Assembly (NCBI GenBank): GCA_948502395.1
Contig: CAOPES010000011.1
Span: 1 to 56,994, forward strand
Source: an uncultured Clostridia bacterium
GTDB lineage: Bacteria; Bacillota; Clostridia; TANB77; CAG-508
Reading direction: 5' to 3'
Length of the DNA: 56,994 nucleotides
Shown here: positions 8,501 through 19,282 of the stretch, piece after piece
Layout: every line of letters begins with the position of its first letter
How positions within the stretch are numbered: the first letter of the stretch is position 1
Notes under the pieces: model-generated
Databases searched by the model: none
The model's input: the letters and a program-made list of their open reading frames with translations, nothing else
What the model was told of the DNA's origin: nothing
Made by a program: the position numbers and the translations under genes

Positions 8501-10004
8501 TATTGAAAATAGAACAACAGCAATAGAAGTTAGCAAAACAGATATAACAGGAGAAAAAGAGTTAGTTGGTGCAAAACTAACTATTACAGACGAAAATAAC
8601 GAAGTTATTGATAGTTGGGTATCTACTGAAAAAACTCACAAAATAGAAGGTTTAGTTGTAGGAAAAGAATATACACTAAAAGAAGAAACAGCACCAAATG
8701 GATTTGTGGTAGCAACAGAAATCAAATTCAAAGTAGAAAATACAGCAGAGATTCAAAAAGTAACAATGATAGATAAAGTAGTAACAATGACAAAACAAGA
8801 CATTGGTGGAAATGAGATTGAAGGAGCAGAACTTCAAGTTATTGATGAAGATAATAATGTAGTTGATGAGTGGACATCTACAAAAGAGCCACATAGAATT
8901 AACAATTTAGTAGAGGGAAAAACATATACACTTATTGAACAATATGCACCAGATGGATTTGTTATATCAAATGAAGTTAAATTTACTGTAACTACTGATA
9001 AAGAAACACAAGAAGTGAAAATGATAGATAAAGTAGTTGAAATATCAAAACAAGATATTAGTGGAAATGAACTAGAGGGAGCTACTTTAGTTGTTACAAG
9101 CACTAAAACAAAGAACATTGTAGATAAATGGGTTTCTGGTAAAGAGCCACACAAAGTAAATGGACTTATTGAAAACGAAGAATATATATTACACGAAGAA
9201 ATCGTGGTAGATGGCTATGTAAAAGCTACTGATGTAAAATTTACAGTAACAAGTGATAAAGAAACTCAAAAAGTAATAATAATTGACAAAATATTAGAAG
9301 TTGTAAAAACAGATCTAGTAACAGGCGAAGAAATTGAAGGAGCAGAATTGAAAGTAATTGACGAAGATGGCAATGTAATAGATGAATGGACATCTACAAA
9401 AGAGCCACATAAAGTAGTTGGATTAGAAGAAAACAAAAAATACAAATTAGTTGAAATTACTGCACCTTATGGCTATGAGATTACAGAAGAAATCGAGTTT
9501 ACTGTGAGTGAAGATAAAGAAACACAAAGAGTAGAAATGAAAGATATGCCTATTCTTCAAAATATTAAATTAGTAAAAATTGATAGTAATACAAAAGAAG
9601 TTATCAAAGATAAATTTACTTTTGGAATATATGAAGATGCAGAATGCACAAAACTTATAAAAGAAGTAAAATCAGATAAAGAAAATGGAACAGTTTTATT
9701 TGAAGATTTACGATATGGAACTTATTATATTAAGGAAATTGCTGCACCAAAGGGTTATGTATTATCAGATAAAGTAATCAAAGTTGAAATGAATGACAAA
9801 GGAATATTTATTGATAATGAGAAAGTAGAAAGTGAAGATTCAACATATACTTTTGAATTTGAAAATGTACCAGTAGATACACCAAAAACTGGAGATAATA
9901 GTAACTTAAAACTATATGCAGGTTTATTAGGCTTATCTATACTTGCATTAGCTAGTGTGGGAGTACACGAATATAAAAAGAGAAAATCAGTAAATAAAAA
10001 ATAG
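5559..10004 (+). CDS. Giant thioester/Cna-B (SpaA-like) surface adhesin with sortase signal
   Basis: 1481 residues, SD AAAAGGAGG. Residues 1-30 are a signal peptide. The first domain has FCAEHG and, about 80 residues later, TQQMVW, the Cys and Gln that form the internal thioester in Gram-positive adhesins. About ten Cna-B/prealbumin-like repeats follow, each ending in patterns such as GKYxxKExxxPxGY and starting with a VxKxD/N lysine; several nearly identical repeats lie at 8.5-9.5 kb. The C-terminus is TPKTGD, a hydrophobic helix and KKRK, a sorting signal of the (S/P/T)PKTG type used by class B sortases of clostridia. The ICE sortase at 34665 is the likely partner. It could mediate host or mating-pair adhesion. 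No CGG occurs in this gene in frame. Confidence 0.9.
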   Translation: MLKAKKLKKVIALMFIAITLLSTAQPIFAVTDSGSGKWTAGQWDSNIYTTDNKSDLGMLMRRLVNTTTGEKITVFCAEHGVNSQTGTVETGTHNTPTDPKVKRACKVAFFGWYQKYGNYCIDGGIMAADMNSRKMDYVFTQQMVWSTLGQSNATFRNASIQSQYEAFKADINAKIDNMERKPSFCSETITVEVGQTKTLTDSNNVLGQYVSFDKTVDGIRITHNKGENTLNVTANEDCTKEAIRISENTMFDWGVIKEETHNQHSTVYFTFRDGVQNQLYSLNYNDPVTMSLSFKINLLGNLELSKLNTNGDLVDGAIFNVTGENGFNRDVTVTNGKIKLEKLRKGTYYIKEKSSPTGYLLNTETYTAEVKPNQTTEQAIVNTEPTAEITVTKTNTNGDKVQGAKFQIIANEDIYNVARTVKHHSKGDVVATITTNSVGVASKSNLPLGKYKIKEIEVPTGYLLNTEQKEVTLRYKDQNTNVIFGSVTVENTEPTGNLIIEKTDKETGNKNRVDKKSHHGDATLKGTEYTLYAKERITNVAGTIKYFDKDEQIATFTFNEYGVASIKITNNNTPAKISVEGTKLTGLPMGKYYAKETIVPTGYMPDTKVYDYTFSYRDMNTKVIEVAGTVTNTVEKAPFEVIKVSTNENATAETVANAEFTAILSKYVDYYGSFDEAKKHLSEFATDEYSIFRTGTNGHGISGLLAYGEYTVNETYTPSPEITTVEQFYVTIDKDSKTPVKELVENDLPFEAYIKMQKQDKKTGKFVTYSNATFELYRLNEDTNKWEQVQCKISDKYYKTWTTNSEGVAKTETKLEAGKYKLTEIKIPTGFIQLDEELTFKVDNRNSTLNYDKDWDAWITVTVKNEQPTGTLKLNKKVALREDMDKTMIKDIDFTKISFELVADEKIIDYADGSTIYEKGKVVGKYNLKADGTLTVSNLPMGKYHLKELTTIDGAVLDKTEYEVIFEQKDTVTKEYVVEKDIENRTTAIEVSKTDITGEKELVGAKLTITDENNEVIDSWVSTEKTHKIEGLVVGKEYTLKEETAPNGFVVATEIKFKVENTAEIQKVTMIDKVVTMTKQDIGGNEIEGAELQVIDEDNNVVDEWTSTKEPHRINNLVEGKTYTLIEQYAPDGFVISNEVKFTVTTDKETQEVKMIDKVVEISKQDISGNELEGATLVVTSTKTKNIVDKWVSGKEPHKVNGLIENEEYILHEEIVVDGYVKATDVKFTVTSDKETQKVIIIDKILEVVKTDLVTGEEIEGAELKVIDEDGNVIDEWTSTKEPHKVVGLEENKKYKLVEITAPYGYEITEEIEFTVSEDKETQRVEMKDMPILQNIKLVKIDSNTKEVIKDKFTFGIYEDAECTKLIKEVKSDKENGTVLFEDLRYGTYYIKEIAAPKGYVLSDKVIKVEMNDKGIFIDNEKVESEDSTYTFEFENVPVDTPKTGDNSNLKLYAGLLGLSILALASVGVHEYKKRKSVNKK

Positions 10005-10013
10005 ACCAATAAC

Positions 10014-10037
10014 AAGGTGGCTTTAATTAGCCACCTT
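10014..10037 (+). terminator. Hairpin terminator after the adhesin
   Basis: AAGGTGGCT / AGCCACCTT, a perfect 9-bp stem with a 6-nt loop. Confidence 0.8.
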
Positions 10038-10061
10038 AATTCAATTTAAGGAGGAATTATC

Positions 10062-10277
10062 ATGCCACAATATACACTAACACAAAGTGTAAAGACATTG
10101 GAAAAATTATTTGAAAACAATATAGATTCAGAACAAAAAATAAAAGCCTTAAAATGGGAAGATTTGAAACAGTTTAGCCCTGTTGAAAAAAGTTTTATTA
10201 TGGATTTAAAAGAAGCAGTAGCAAAGAAAAATGTAATAGGATTTTTAGCAGGAAAAGAGGAAACAGAAAGGAGATAA
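10062..10277 (+). CDS. Small hypothetical protein (71 aa)
   Basis: ATG with SD AAGGAGGA. The product (MPQYTLTQSVKTLEKLFENN...) is helical and acidic-basic mixed, without membrane segments. It lies two bases before the next ORF and upstream of the methylase-helicase, in the position where CTn elements carry short conserved proteins of unknown role. No motif recognised. Confidence 0.65.
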   Translation: MPQYTLTQSVKTLEKLFENNIDSEQKIKALKWEDLKQFSPVEKSFIMDLKEAVAKKNVIGFLAGKEETERR

Positions 10278-10279
10278 CT

Positions 10280-10591
10280 ATGATAGAACATTATAAAAAG
10301 CCATCAGTAAAATTCATTGTAAATAAAGGAAACTTTAATAAACTAATGGCATTACTTGCATTTCAAGAAGAAAATATTGTAACAGAAGAATGGAAAGAAA
10401 AAGCTAAAAACTTACAAGATCTATTATTAAGATATTCTATACCACAAAAAGATGAAGAGGGAGAAATATCTATAATAGACATTGGACTATTCCAAAAAGA
10501 AGCAGCAGAACTAATAGTTTTATTACTTTCTGCATTTGATAATGTATTAAAAGTAGATGAAGATTATACAAGGAAAATGAAAAGACAATAA
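10280..10591 (+). CDS. Hypothetical ICE protein (103 aa)
   Basis: ATG with SD AAAGGAG inside the end of the previous gene, which indicates translational coupling. The product contains amphipathic helices, including a hydrophobic KEAAELIVLLLSAFDNVLKV helix too short and too polar at its ends to be a clear membrane span. No family recognised. It is followed after 17 nt by the methylase-helicase gene, so it is probably in the same operon. Confidence 0.65.
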   Translation: MIEHYKKPSVKFIVNKGNFNKLMALLAFQEENIVTEEWKEKAKNLQDLLLRYSIPQKDEEGEISIIDIGLFQKEAAELIVLLLSAFDNVLKVDEDYTRKMKRQ

Positions 10592-10608
10592 TGTAGAGGA
10601 GGAATAGT

Positions 10609-13600
10609 TTGGGAAAAATAACAGAAACAAGACAACTCTATAAAGAAGTTATAAATGAACTTTCACAAAGTGCAGAAAATTGGAGAAAGTTTTTAGATAG
10701 CAGTTCATGGAATTTCAAATATGATTTTGATGACCAAATTCTTATATATGCACAGCGACCAGATGCAAGAGCTTGTGCAACTATGCAAGAATGGAATAAA
10801 AAAGTAGTACCACATAGATGGGTAAATAGTGGGGCAAAACCAATATATGTATTCGATAAAAATCCATATAGTGAATATCCATTTAAGTTAGTGTTTGACT
10901 TATCAGATACCAACAATTATAATAATACAGAGTATAAATTATGGACTATAAAACAAAATTATGAAGAAGATATAATCGAAAGTTTAGAAGCCAATTTTGG
11001 AGATATAAGCTCAAAAGAAAATCTATCACAAGCTATAATTTCAGCAAGTTATAATATGGTAGTAGATAATATAGAAGATTATTTTACATCAATTATAAAA
11101 AACAAGAAAAACTCAATGCTTGAAACTATATCAGATGATGAAATAAAAACTATGCTTATTACAACTACATGGGCAAGTGTAAGCTATATGATGATGACTA
11201 GATGTGGAATAAATGCAAAAGATCAAATACAAGAGCAAGAGTTATCATATATAAAATACTTTAATAACCAAGAAGTTATAACAACATTAGGTGCAAGTGT
11301 AAGTGATATAGCAGAAATGGGTTTGAGAGAAATTGCAAGGACAGTTGCAAATCTACAAAAAAGTGAAAAATTAAAAAATCGTACAATAGAAAAATTTGAT
11401 AAAGAGATGTATTCTAATGATAATGAAAAAATCAAAGGAGGAAAAGAAGATGGTAGAGAAAATAGAGTACACGAAACAAGGGGATTATTACATGCCCAAC
11501 CTAGTAATGGAGAAAGAGAAGATACCAGCAGGAAAATACGCTCTGATGAGATACAATTATCTAAAGAATCACAAAAACCACGAGTTGACAATATTAGTAA
11601 TGAACAAGAAACTAGCACAACACTTGACACAAGTACAGGAACAAGTGAGCCAGAGAGTGGAAGAATTGGTAGAGATGATGAAGAAACAACAAGGGATAAC
11701 AGAAGAATTGAAAGCCAAAGACCAAATGACATGGGTAGGATTCATGAACAACATCAAAGCGACAGCAGAGGAGATAGCAGCGAACGAAATAATTTACATT
11801 TAGGTATTTATAGTAGGGACAGTAGTAAGGACTGTCCTTATGTTGTTACAGATGCAAAAGTTAATCAAATACTAACTAATGCACCACATTTAAGAGTTTC
11901 TAATAGTGAAATCAGACAATACTTTGAAAATGAAAAAGGCAAAAGTAAACGAGCAGAATTTCTAAAAGGTAGCTTTAATATTGATTATACAGAAATTATA
12001 ATAAATGATGAAAGATATGGCTATAAAGCATTTGAAAATGGACTTTTAGTATGGAAAGGTAGTTTTTTATCAAGAGATACAGAAAGTTTTATTTCATGGG
12101 AAAATTTAATTGATAATTATGAAGCTATGATTATGCTTAATCAATTAAAAGATGTGAAAACAAGAATCTCATCTGTTACAGACCAAATGTCTTTAATCAA
12201 TGAAGTGGAAAAAAAGCCAGAGCTAGAATTTACACAAGAGTTTATAGATAGAGTATTACAAGAAAGAGGAACATTCAGCAAATATTCTATATATCAACAA
12301 TTTGAAACACATTTGTCATTAAAAGATAATGCAGACTATCTAAAGAAAATGTATGGATTAGGCTATTATGGAACAACTGGAACTGTATCTGGATCAGGAA
12401 TAGGTTTGCAATGTTCTCCTAAAGGTATGACATTAAATAGAGGTTATTTCAAAGATGAAATTACAACAACAATAAGTTGGAATGATGTAGCAAAAAGAAT
12501 AACAGAACTTATTAAGGTAGAAAGATATTTGAATGAAAAGGAACTTGCAGAATACCCTAATTGGCTAAAAGAGCAAGAACAAGCAAAAGAATTAAGAGAA
12601 GCAGAAGAAAAATTAGAAAATCAAGCAGAACAACAAGAGTATGAGCTTGCCAAAAGAGTATATTCATTTGTTAAGCCATCAGATTTATATAATTATCCAG
12701 ATGATACAGCAGCTTTAAACACAGATGAAGAAAATATTGAAATAGTAAAATCAGATATAAGTGATACGAGAAATGTAAATGACTATGTAAATGCTTTAAA
12801 TAAAATAAGAGAAAATATTGCAGATACAGACTCACAAAAACATGAACTAGATGTGATAATATCAATATTAGAGAAAAGAGTTCCACATTATGAATATCAT
12901 TTAGGAGATACTGTCTATATTGGTGCAGATAAGTATGAAATTGCAGGTATAAAGGACAATGTAGTTACCTTAATTGATACAAAATTTCCAATACTTAATA
13001 AACAAATGAGCTTTGATGAATTTGAAAGAAAAGTCAAAGATAATTATTCAAATGACCATTTAATTGTAAAAGAACAAAAAGAAAATTCAGCAGAAGTAGA
13101 TAATGATAAAGGTCAAACACTAGAACAAGATTTGTATGACTTTTACAATACTTATGATATATATGATCTTAATGAAGTACCAATAGAACAAATTAGAGAT
13201 GATTTAAAAAATTCGGAATCTATACAACAAACAATACAATATCTAAAAGAAATATTAAAACAAGAAAATGAAGTAAATGATTTTACAAATGATTTAAAAG
13301 AAATCATAAAAAAATTAGAAGTAGAATATGAAAGAAAAGTAGAAAAACAAGAAACTCAAAAAGAAGAGATAGTACAGCAAGAAACAGAAGAACAACAAGG
13401 AGAAAATAAGCAACAAGTTGAACAAGAAAAGCCATATAAGGTAGGGCAAAAAGTTTATTTAGAATCTGACAGAGCATATAATATATACAGTATAGACCTA
13501 GAAAAAGATAAAATAGAACTGCAAGACTTACAAATGCCTATACCTATTTTTAGAGAAGAAAGTATTTTAACCTTTGAAAGTCTATATAATCAAAATGAAA

Positions 13601-16600
13601 GAAACTTCCCTAAACAAGATATTAAGCCTAATTTTGTAAGAACTAAAAACAAAATTCAGGACTTCGTATTACACCCAGAAATAGCACTAGAAAATAGAAA
13701 TAACTATAAAATTACAGATAATGATTTAGGAATAGGAACACCTAGAGAAAAATTTGAACGAAATATTGCTGCAATTAAAGTATTGAAAAAGTGTGAAGAG
13801 GAAAATAGGTATGCGACTCCAGAAGAACAAGAAATTATGTCGAAATATGTTGGATGGGGTGGACTACAACAAGCATTTAAAGAAGATGATAGTAGTTGGT
13901 CAAATGAATATAAAATATTAAAAGAATTATTAAATGATGAGGAATATAAAAATGCTAGAAGTTCTGTACTGACAGCATTTTACACACCACCTATTGTAAT
14001 CAATTCAATGTATGAAATACTACAAAATATGGGATTAAAAGAAGCAAATATATTAGAGCCATCATGTGGTGTTGGAAATTTCTTTGGAATGTTACCAACA
14101 CAATTAAAAGAATGCAAAATGTATGGTGTTGAGATTGATTCTATATCTGGAAGAATAGCACAACAATTATATCAAAAGTCTACAATAGCAGTAAATGCCT
14201 ATGAAAAAGTAGAATTACCAGATAGCTTTTTTGATGTAGCAGTTCGGCAATGTACCATTTGATGAATATAAGCCAAACGATAAAAGATACAATAAGAATA
14301 AGTTTCTAACACATGATTACTTTTTTGCAAAAACACTAGATAAGGTTAGACCACGGTGGGGTTATTGCTTTTATTACCTCAAAAGGAACAATGGACAAAA
14401 AGAATTCAGAAGTTAGAAAGTATATTGCACAAAGAGCAGAGCTATTGGGAGCGATAAGGCTACCTAATAACACATTTACAAAAAACGCAGGAACAAAAGT
14501 AACTTCAGATATACTATTTTTGAAAAAAAGAGAGAATATGACAGACATTATGCCAGACTGGGTTTATTTAGATACTGATAAAAATGGTATTACAATGAAT
14601 AAATATTTTGTCGATAATCCAGACATGATACTAGGAACAATGGAAATGGAGCCTACACAATATGGTAGACCAGATTCGACTTGTAAACCTTATGAGGGAA
14701 TAGAATTAAAGACTTTATTAGATGAAGCAAAAGAGAAGATAGAAGGAGAAATTACAGAATACGAAATAGGAGATATTGAAGAAAGAGAAGAAACAATGCT
14801 CCCAGCAGATCCTTCTGTAAAAAACTTTTCTTATACTATTATTGATGGAAAAGTATATTTTAGAGAAAATAGTGTAATGGCAGAACAAGACCTGCCAATT
14901 ACTACAATAAGCAGAATAAAAGGAATGATAGAACTTCGTGATTGTGTAAGAGATTTAATAGATTTACAAACAGAAGATTATCCAGAAGAAAACATAAAAG
15001 TAGCACAAGCAAAATTAAATAGAATGTATGACAACTATGTTAAGAAATATGGAATTATCAACAGTAGAGGAAATCGTTTAGCTTTTGAAGCTGACAGTAG
15101 TTATTATTTACTATGTTCATTAGAAGTAATGGACAGCGAGGGCAGATTTGTGAGAAAAGCAGATATGTTCTCAAAAAGAACTATCAAAGCATATAAAGAG
15201 ATAACAAGTGTTGATACTGCAAATGAAGCACTAATTGTATCATTATCAGAGAAAGCAAGTGTTGATTTAGAATATATGTCAAAACTTACAAACAAAACAC
15301 AAGAAGAGTTAGTAAAAGAACTAGATGGTATTATTTATAAACTTCCTATGGAAAATAATAAATATGTAACAAGTGATGAATACCTTTCAGGAAATATAAG
15401 AGAAAAACTAAAAATGGCAGAAGCATCAGTTGGAATGCACCCAGAATTTGCAACTAATATAGAAGCATTAAAACAAGTAATGCCAAAAGATTTAACAGCT
15501 AATGAAATTGGAATAAAGTTAGGGGCAACATGGATACCAACAGAGATTATTGATAGTTTTATGTATGAATTGTTAGAAACTCCAAATCATGCACAATGGA
15601 ATATGAAAGTAAAATTTAGTGAGTATAATTCACAATGGTATATAACAAGTAAAAATTATGATTATTCAAATGTAAAAGCGAATAAAACTTATGGGACAAA
15701 TAGAGTAAATGCCTATGAAATTATTGAAAAAACATTAAATTTAAAAGATGTGAAAGTATTTGATACTGTAACAGATATTGACGGAAACAAGAAGAGAGAA
15801 TTTAATGCAAAAGAAACAGCTATTGCACAAGCAAAGCAAGACCAAATTAAGCAAGCATTTGAAGATTGGATTTTTAATGATGTAGAAAGAAGAGAACGAT
15901 TAGTAAGGTTATATAATGATAAATTCAATAGCATTCGTCCTCGTGAATATGACGGAAGTCATTTGAATTTTGTAGGTATGAATCCAGAGATAAAATTAAG
16001 GAAGCATCAACAAAATGCCATTGCTCATATTTTGTATGGAAGAAATACACTGCTAGCACATGAGGTACGGAGCAGGAAAGACCTTTGAAATGGTTGCTCG
16101 GTGCTATGGAAAGTAAAAGGCTTGGACTTTGTAACAAGTCTATTTTTGTTGTGCCTAATCACATCATTGAACAATTCGCAGCAGAGTTCTTACAGTTATA
16201 TCCAAGTGCAAACATTATGGTAGCAACTAAAAAAGACTTTGCAACAGCTAACAGAAAAAAGTTTTGCTCTCGTATTGCTACTGGAGATTTTGATGCAGTA
16301 ATTATACGGACATTCACAATTTGAAAAGATTCCTATGTCAATAGAAAGACAACAGCAGCTAATTGAAAAGCAAATTGCAGATATTATAGCAGGAATAGCA
16401 CAAGCTAAAAGAGATAAGGCAGAGAATTTTACTATAAAACAAATGGAAAAAACAAGACGAGGGTTAGAAAGCAAACTTGAGAAATTAAATTCACAAACAA
16501 GAAAAGATGATGTAATCAACTTTGAACAGTTAGGAATAGATAAAATATTTGTAGATGAAGCACATAACTACAAGAATTTATTTTTATATACTAAAATGAA

Positions 16601-18501
16601 CAATGTAGGTGGAATTTCACAGACAGATGCACAAAAGAGTAGTGATTTATATATGAAATGTCGTTATATGGATGAGATAACAGAGGGCAGAGGGGTAGTA
16701 TTTGCAACAGGTACACCTGTAAGTAACTCAATGGTAGAATTATATACTATGCAACGATATTTACAATATAATGATTTAAGAAAAATGGGACTTGAACATT
16801 TTGATAATTGGGCATCTATTTTTGGGGAAACAGTAACTGCAATGGAACTTTCGCCAGAACGGAACAAGTTATAGGAGTAAAACAAGATTCTCAAAATTTC
16901 ATAATTTACCAGAGTTAATGAGTTTATTCAAAGAAGTTGCAGATATTCAAACTGCTGATACTTTAAATTTACCAACACCAGAAGTAGTAAGGCATGATGA
17001 AATAGTAAAACCTAGTCAAATGCAGCAAGATATGGTAGCAGAGTTAGGAGAAAGAGCAGAAGCTATTAGAAAAGGTAGTGTAGATCCTAGCGAAGATAAT
17101 ATGCTAAAAATTACTAATGAGGGTAGAAAACTTGCACTAGACCAAAGACTTATGAATGAAATGTTAGAAGATAATGAAAATGGAAAAGTTGGAACTTGTG
17201 CAAATAACATCTATAAAATATGGGAAGAAAATAAAGAACAAAAACTAACACAATTAGTATTCTGTGATTTGTCTACACCAAAGCAATTTGAAGAAAAATT
17301 TGATGACGAGGGAAATTATGTATTTACTGATGTTTATAACGATTTAAGAAGAAAGCTAGTATTAAAAGGTATTCCACGAGAAGAAATTGCCTTTATACAT
17401 GAAGCAGATAATGAAACTAAAAAGAAAGAACTATTTGCTAAAGTAAGAAAAGGCGAAATTAGAGTGTTAATGGGAAGTACAAGCAAAATGGGAGCAGGTA
17501 CAAATGTGCAAGATAAAATAATTGCCTTGCATCATTTAGACACACCATATAGACCAGCAGATTTAACACAAAGAAATGGTAGAGGAGTACGACAAGGAAA
17601 TCAAAATAAGCAAGTGCATATATACACCTATGTAACAGAGAAAACATTTGATGCTTATTTATTCCAAATGTTAGAGAGAAAGCAAGGCTTTATATCACAA
17701 ATAATGACTTCAAAGACTCCAGATAGAACAGCAGATGATATAGATGAAACGGCATTGAGCTATGGAGAAATTAAGGCTTTAGCAACAGGAAATAAATATA
17801 TACTAGAAAAGACACAGTTAGATTCAGAAGTTGCAAAATTAAAAATAGTAAGACAAAGTTATCAAAGCCAGATTTATGATTTAGAAGATAAAATTGCAAG
17901 ATCATATCCAAATCAAATAAAAGAGATACAAGAAAAGGTCGATGCACTAGAAGCTGATGTCAAGCAGCTAGAAGATAACACAATACCAAATGAAGATGGC
18001 TTTTCTAAAATGACACTTAAAGGAATTGAATATACTGATAAAGAGCAAGCAGGAAAAGCAATACTAGAAGTTTGCAAATCAAAATCAAATCCAGATATTG
18101 AAGATATAGGAGAATATAGGGGATTTAGATTAGAACTTGGTTTTAATTCAGTAGAAAAGAAATTTACTATGACTATGAGAAATAAATATAGTTATAGTAT
18201 TTTTTTAGGTAGTGATACTTTTGGTAATATTACAAGAATAAATAATGCACTAGAAGCAATAAAAGATAAGATTCCAGATGCAAAGTTGAGAATAGAAGAT
18301 ATTGAAAAGCAACTTGAAACAGCAAAAATAGAAGTTCAAAAGCCATTTCCAAAAGAAGAAGAATTAAAAGAAAAAATGAAAAAACTTGAAGAATTAAATA
18401 TTTTATTAAAGCTAGATGAAAAAGAAAAGCAAGTATTAGATACATCAAATGATGAAATAGAAGAAAATGAAAAAGATAAAAACAAAGACCATGAAAGGTA
18501 A
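10609..18501 (+). CDS. Giant N6-adenine methylase / SNF2-like helicase (LtrC-type), six CGG +1 sites
   Basis: TTG start, SD GAGGAGGA. With six C skips (14245, 14354, 16068, 16099, 16307, 16860) it gives one frame of 2628 residues, the usual size for these ICE proteins. Order: ArdC-like N-terminus (about 1-90), hydrophilic linker, LPD-type domains, a methylase with EPSCGVGNF and GNVPF (motifs I and IV), then a helicase with HEVGAGKT, DEAH, ATGTPVSNS and QRNGRGVRQGN. Sites 14245, 16068 and 16099 lie in the GNVPF motif, Walker A and just after it. In the zero frame translation would stop before the helicase. Such proteins are thought to protect or unwind the incoming single strand and evade restriction. 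tnpV is nested in it (11450-11803). Confidence 0.88.
11450..11803 (+). CDS. tnpV: TnpV-family protein nested in the helicase gene in another frame
   Basis: A 117-residue ORF overlaps the helicase gene entirely in another frame. Its ATG has the consensus SD AAAGGAGG 8 nt upstream. The product has the TnpV pattern EYTxxGDYYxPNL, GKYALMRYNYL, VEELVEMM, TEELKAKDQMTWVGFMNNI and EEIAANEI. The helicase frame over the same bases is a low-complexity Arg/Glu/Ser/Asn linker, as expected where a second frame constrains the sequence. TnpV is found in clostridial transposons; its role is unclear. Confidence 0.82.
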   Translation: MVEKIEYTKQGDYYMPNLVMEKEKIPAGKYALMRYNYLKNHKNHELTILVMNKKLAQHLTQVQEQVSQRVEELVEMMKKQQGITEELKAKDQMTWVGFMNNIKATAEEIAANEIIYI

Positions 18502-18511
18502 TCTATATGCA

Positions 18512-18541
18512 AAGAAGATATTAAAAAATTAGTATCTTCTT
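18512..18541 (+). terminator. Hairpin after the helicase gene
   Basis: AAGAAGATA / TATCTTCTT stem. The T-tract is weak, so termination may be partial. It marks the start of cargo block I. Confidence 0.5.
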
Positions 18542-18598
18542 GTATCTTTTTATAAAAAGATATGGTATAATCATCTCGACAGATAGTAAGTTGTCGAG
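18540..18598 (+). promoter_or_regulatory. Promoter and dyad upstream of the flavodoxin gene
   Basis: An extended -10 (TGG-TATAAT, 18566-18571) with a poor -35 (TTGTAT, 20-nt spacer). Just downstream CTCGAC (18575) and GTCGAG (18593) form a dyad around GATAGTAAGTT. The TAGTAAGTTGT segment recurs after the promoters at 19116 and 42516. Confidence 0.55.
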
Positions 18599-18612
18599 TA
18601 GGAGGAAATAAT

Positions 18613-19119
18613 TTGAAAACTTTAATTATTTATGCTAGTAAAACAGGAACAACGGAAAAATGTGCTAAAGAAATAAATAGGCAGTTAAAAGATTCTAAAA
18701 TTGTAAATATATTAAATCAAAATGAAGATATAAACAAATATGATTTAATTGTTATAGGCACTCCAATTAGAATGGGAATGATAGACAAAAAAATAAAAAA
18801 GTTTTTGATTAATAATATTGAAAACTTAAAATCAAAAAAGGTAGCATATTTTATTTGCTGTGGTTTTAATGAAAATTGGAAAAGTTATTATGAACAAAAT
18901 ATTCCAAAGGATTTATTAGATACTGCCATTATTTATGATACTTTTGGAGGAGAAATGGATATACAAAAACAAAAAGGCTTCGATAAATTTATTACAAAAA
19001 TGGTAAGCAAAAACATAGATAAGAATAAAGAAATAAAAATATTAAACGAAAATATTGACAGATTTATAAAAGTATTAAATAGTGAAAAATTACAATATAT
19101 AGGGCTAATAATTAGTTGA
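18613..19119 (+). CDS. Flavodoxin-domain protein (HemG-like), 3' end at a boundary motif
   Basis: TTG start, SD AGGAGGA. The first strand and FMN phosphate loop read TLIIYASKTGTTEKCAKEI, followed by VIGTPIRMGMIDKKIKKF, typical of the flavodoxin_5/protoporphyrinogen-oxidase-like group. A likely FMN-binding oxidoreductase of 168 residues. The last ten codons (KLQYIGLIIS) are the cassette boundary motif AAATTACAATATAT read in frame, so the natural end seems to have been cut and replaced by boundary DNA. It is cargo, next to an ABC-F gene. Confidence 0.75.
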   Translation: MKTLIIYASKTGTTEKCAKEINRQLKDSKIVNILNQNEDINKYDLIVIGTPIRMGMIDKKIKKFLINNIENLKSKKVAYFICCGFNENWKSYYEQNIPKDLLDTAIIYDTFGGEMDIQKQKGFDKFITKMVSKNIDKNKEIKILNENIDRFIKVLNSEKLQYIGLIIS

Positions 19120-19167
19120 TAATGTCAGTCTTTTATTATATAATAGTAACATCAATTAGTAAGTTGT
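19087..19167 (+). repeat. Cassette boundary repeat with promoter, copy A
   Basis: 81 nt that align without gaps to 42487-42567 with about ten differences: AAATTACAA, then TTGATA-N17-TATAAT, then ACATCAATTAGTAAGTTGT. It overlaps the end of the flavodoxin gene and drives the ABC-F leader. A shorter relative lies at 43369. Confidence 0.75.
19116..19144 (+). promoter_or_regulatory. Promoter of the ABC-F leader
   Basis: TTGATA at 19116-19121, a 17-nt spacer and TATAAT at 19139-19144. The same promoter is repeated at 42516 and, changed, at 43398. Confidence 0.75.
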
Positions 19168-19182
19168 AGAGGAGAGATAAAT

Positions 19183-19203
19183 ATGATACCAAGAATATGG
19201 TAA
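19183..19203 (+). CDS. Leader peptide MIPRIW before the ABC-F gene
   Basis: A six-codon ORF, ATG to TAA, with the SD GAGGAG 8 nt upstream. It is followed by overlapping hairpins (see next entry). Short leader ORFs of this kind precede many ABC-F and Erm resistance genes, where drug-stalled ribosomes relieve attenuation. The Pro-Arg-Ile-Trp end is a plausible stall site, but this is inferred. Confidence 0.55.
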   Translation: MIPRIW

Positions 19204-19276
19204 GATCACGAGTTATTTCGTGATAAGAACATTATTACAGTAACTCGTATAAAAATACGAAATGTAATAAAGGAGT
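19204..19276 (+). promoter_or_regulatory. Attenuator-like hairpins before the ABC-F gene
   Basis: TCACGA at 19206 can pair with TCGTGA just downstream. CGAGTT (19209) can instead pair with AACTCG (about 19242), and ACTCGTAT with the following ATACGA. The mutually exclusive pairings next to a leader ORF fit ribosome-mediated control of the gene at 19283. Confidence 0.5.
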
Positions 19277-19282
19277 AAATAA

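Noticed and set aside
5559..10004. Long minus-strand ORFs inside the adhesin and other AT-rich genes
   Set aside because: They are hydrophobic Leu/Phe/Tyr/Ser-rich shadows without SD sites, caused by Lys/Glu/Thr-rich coding on the plus strand.
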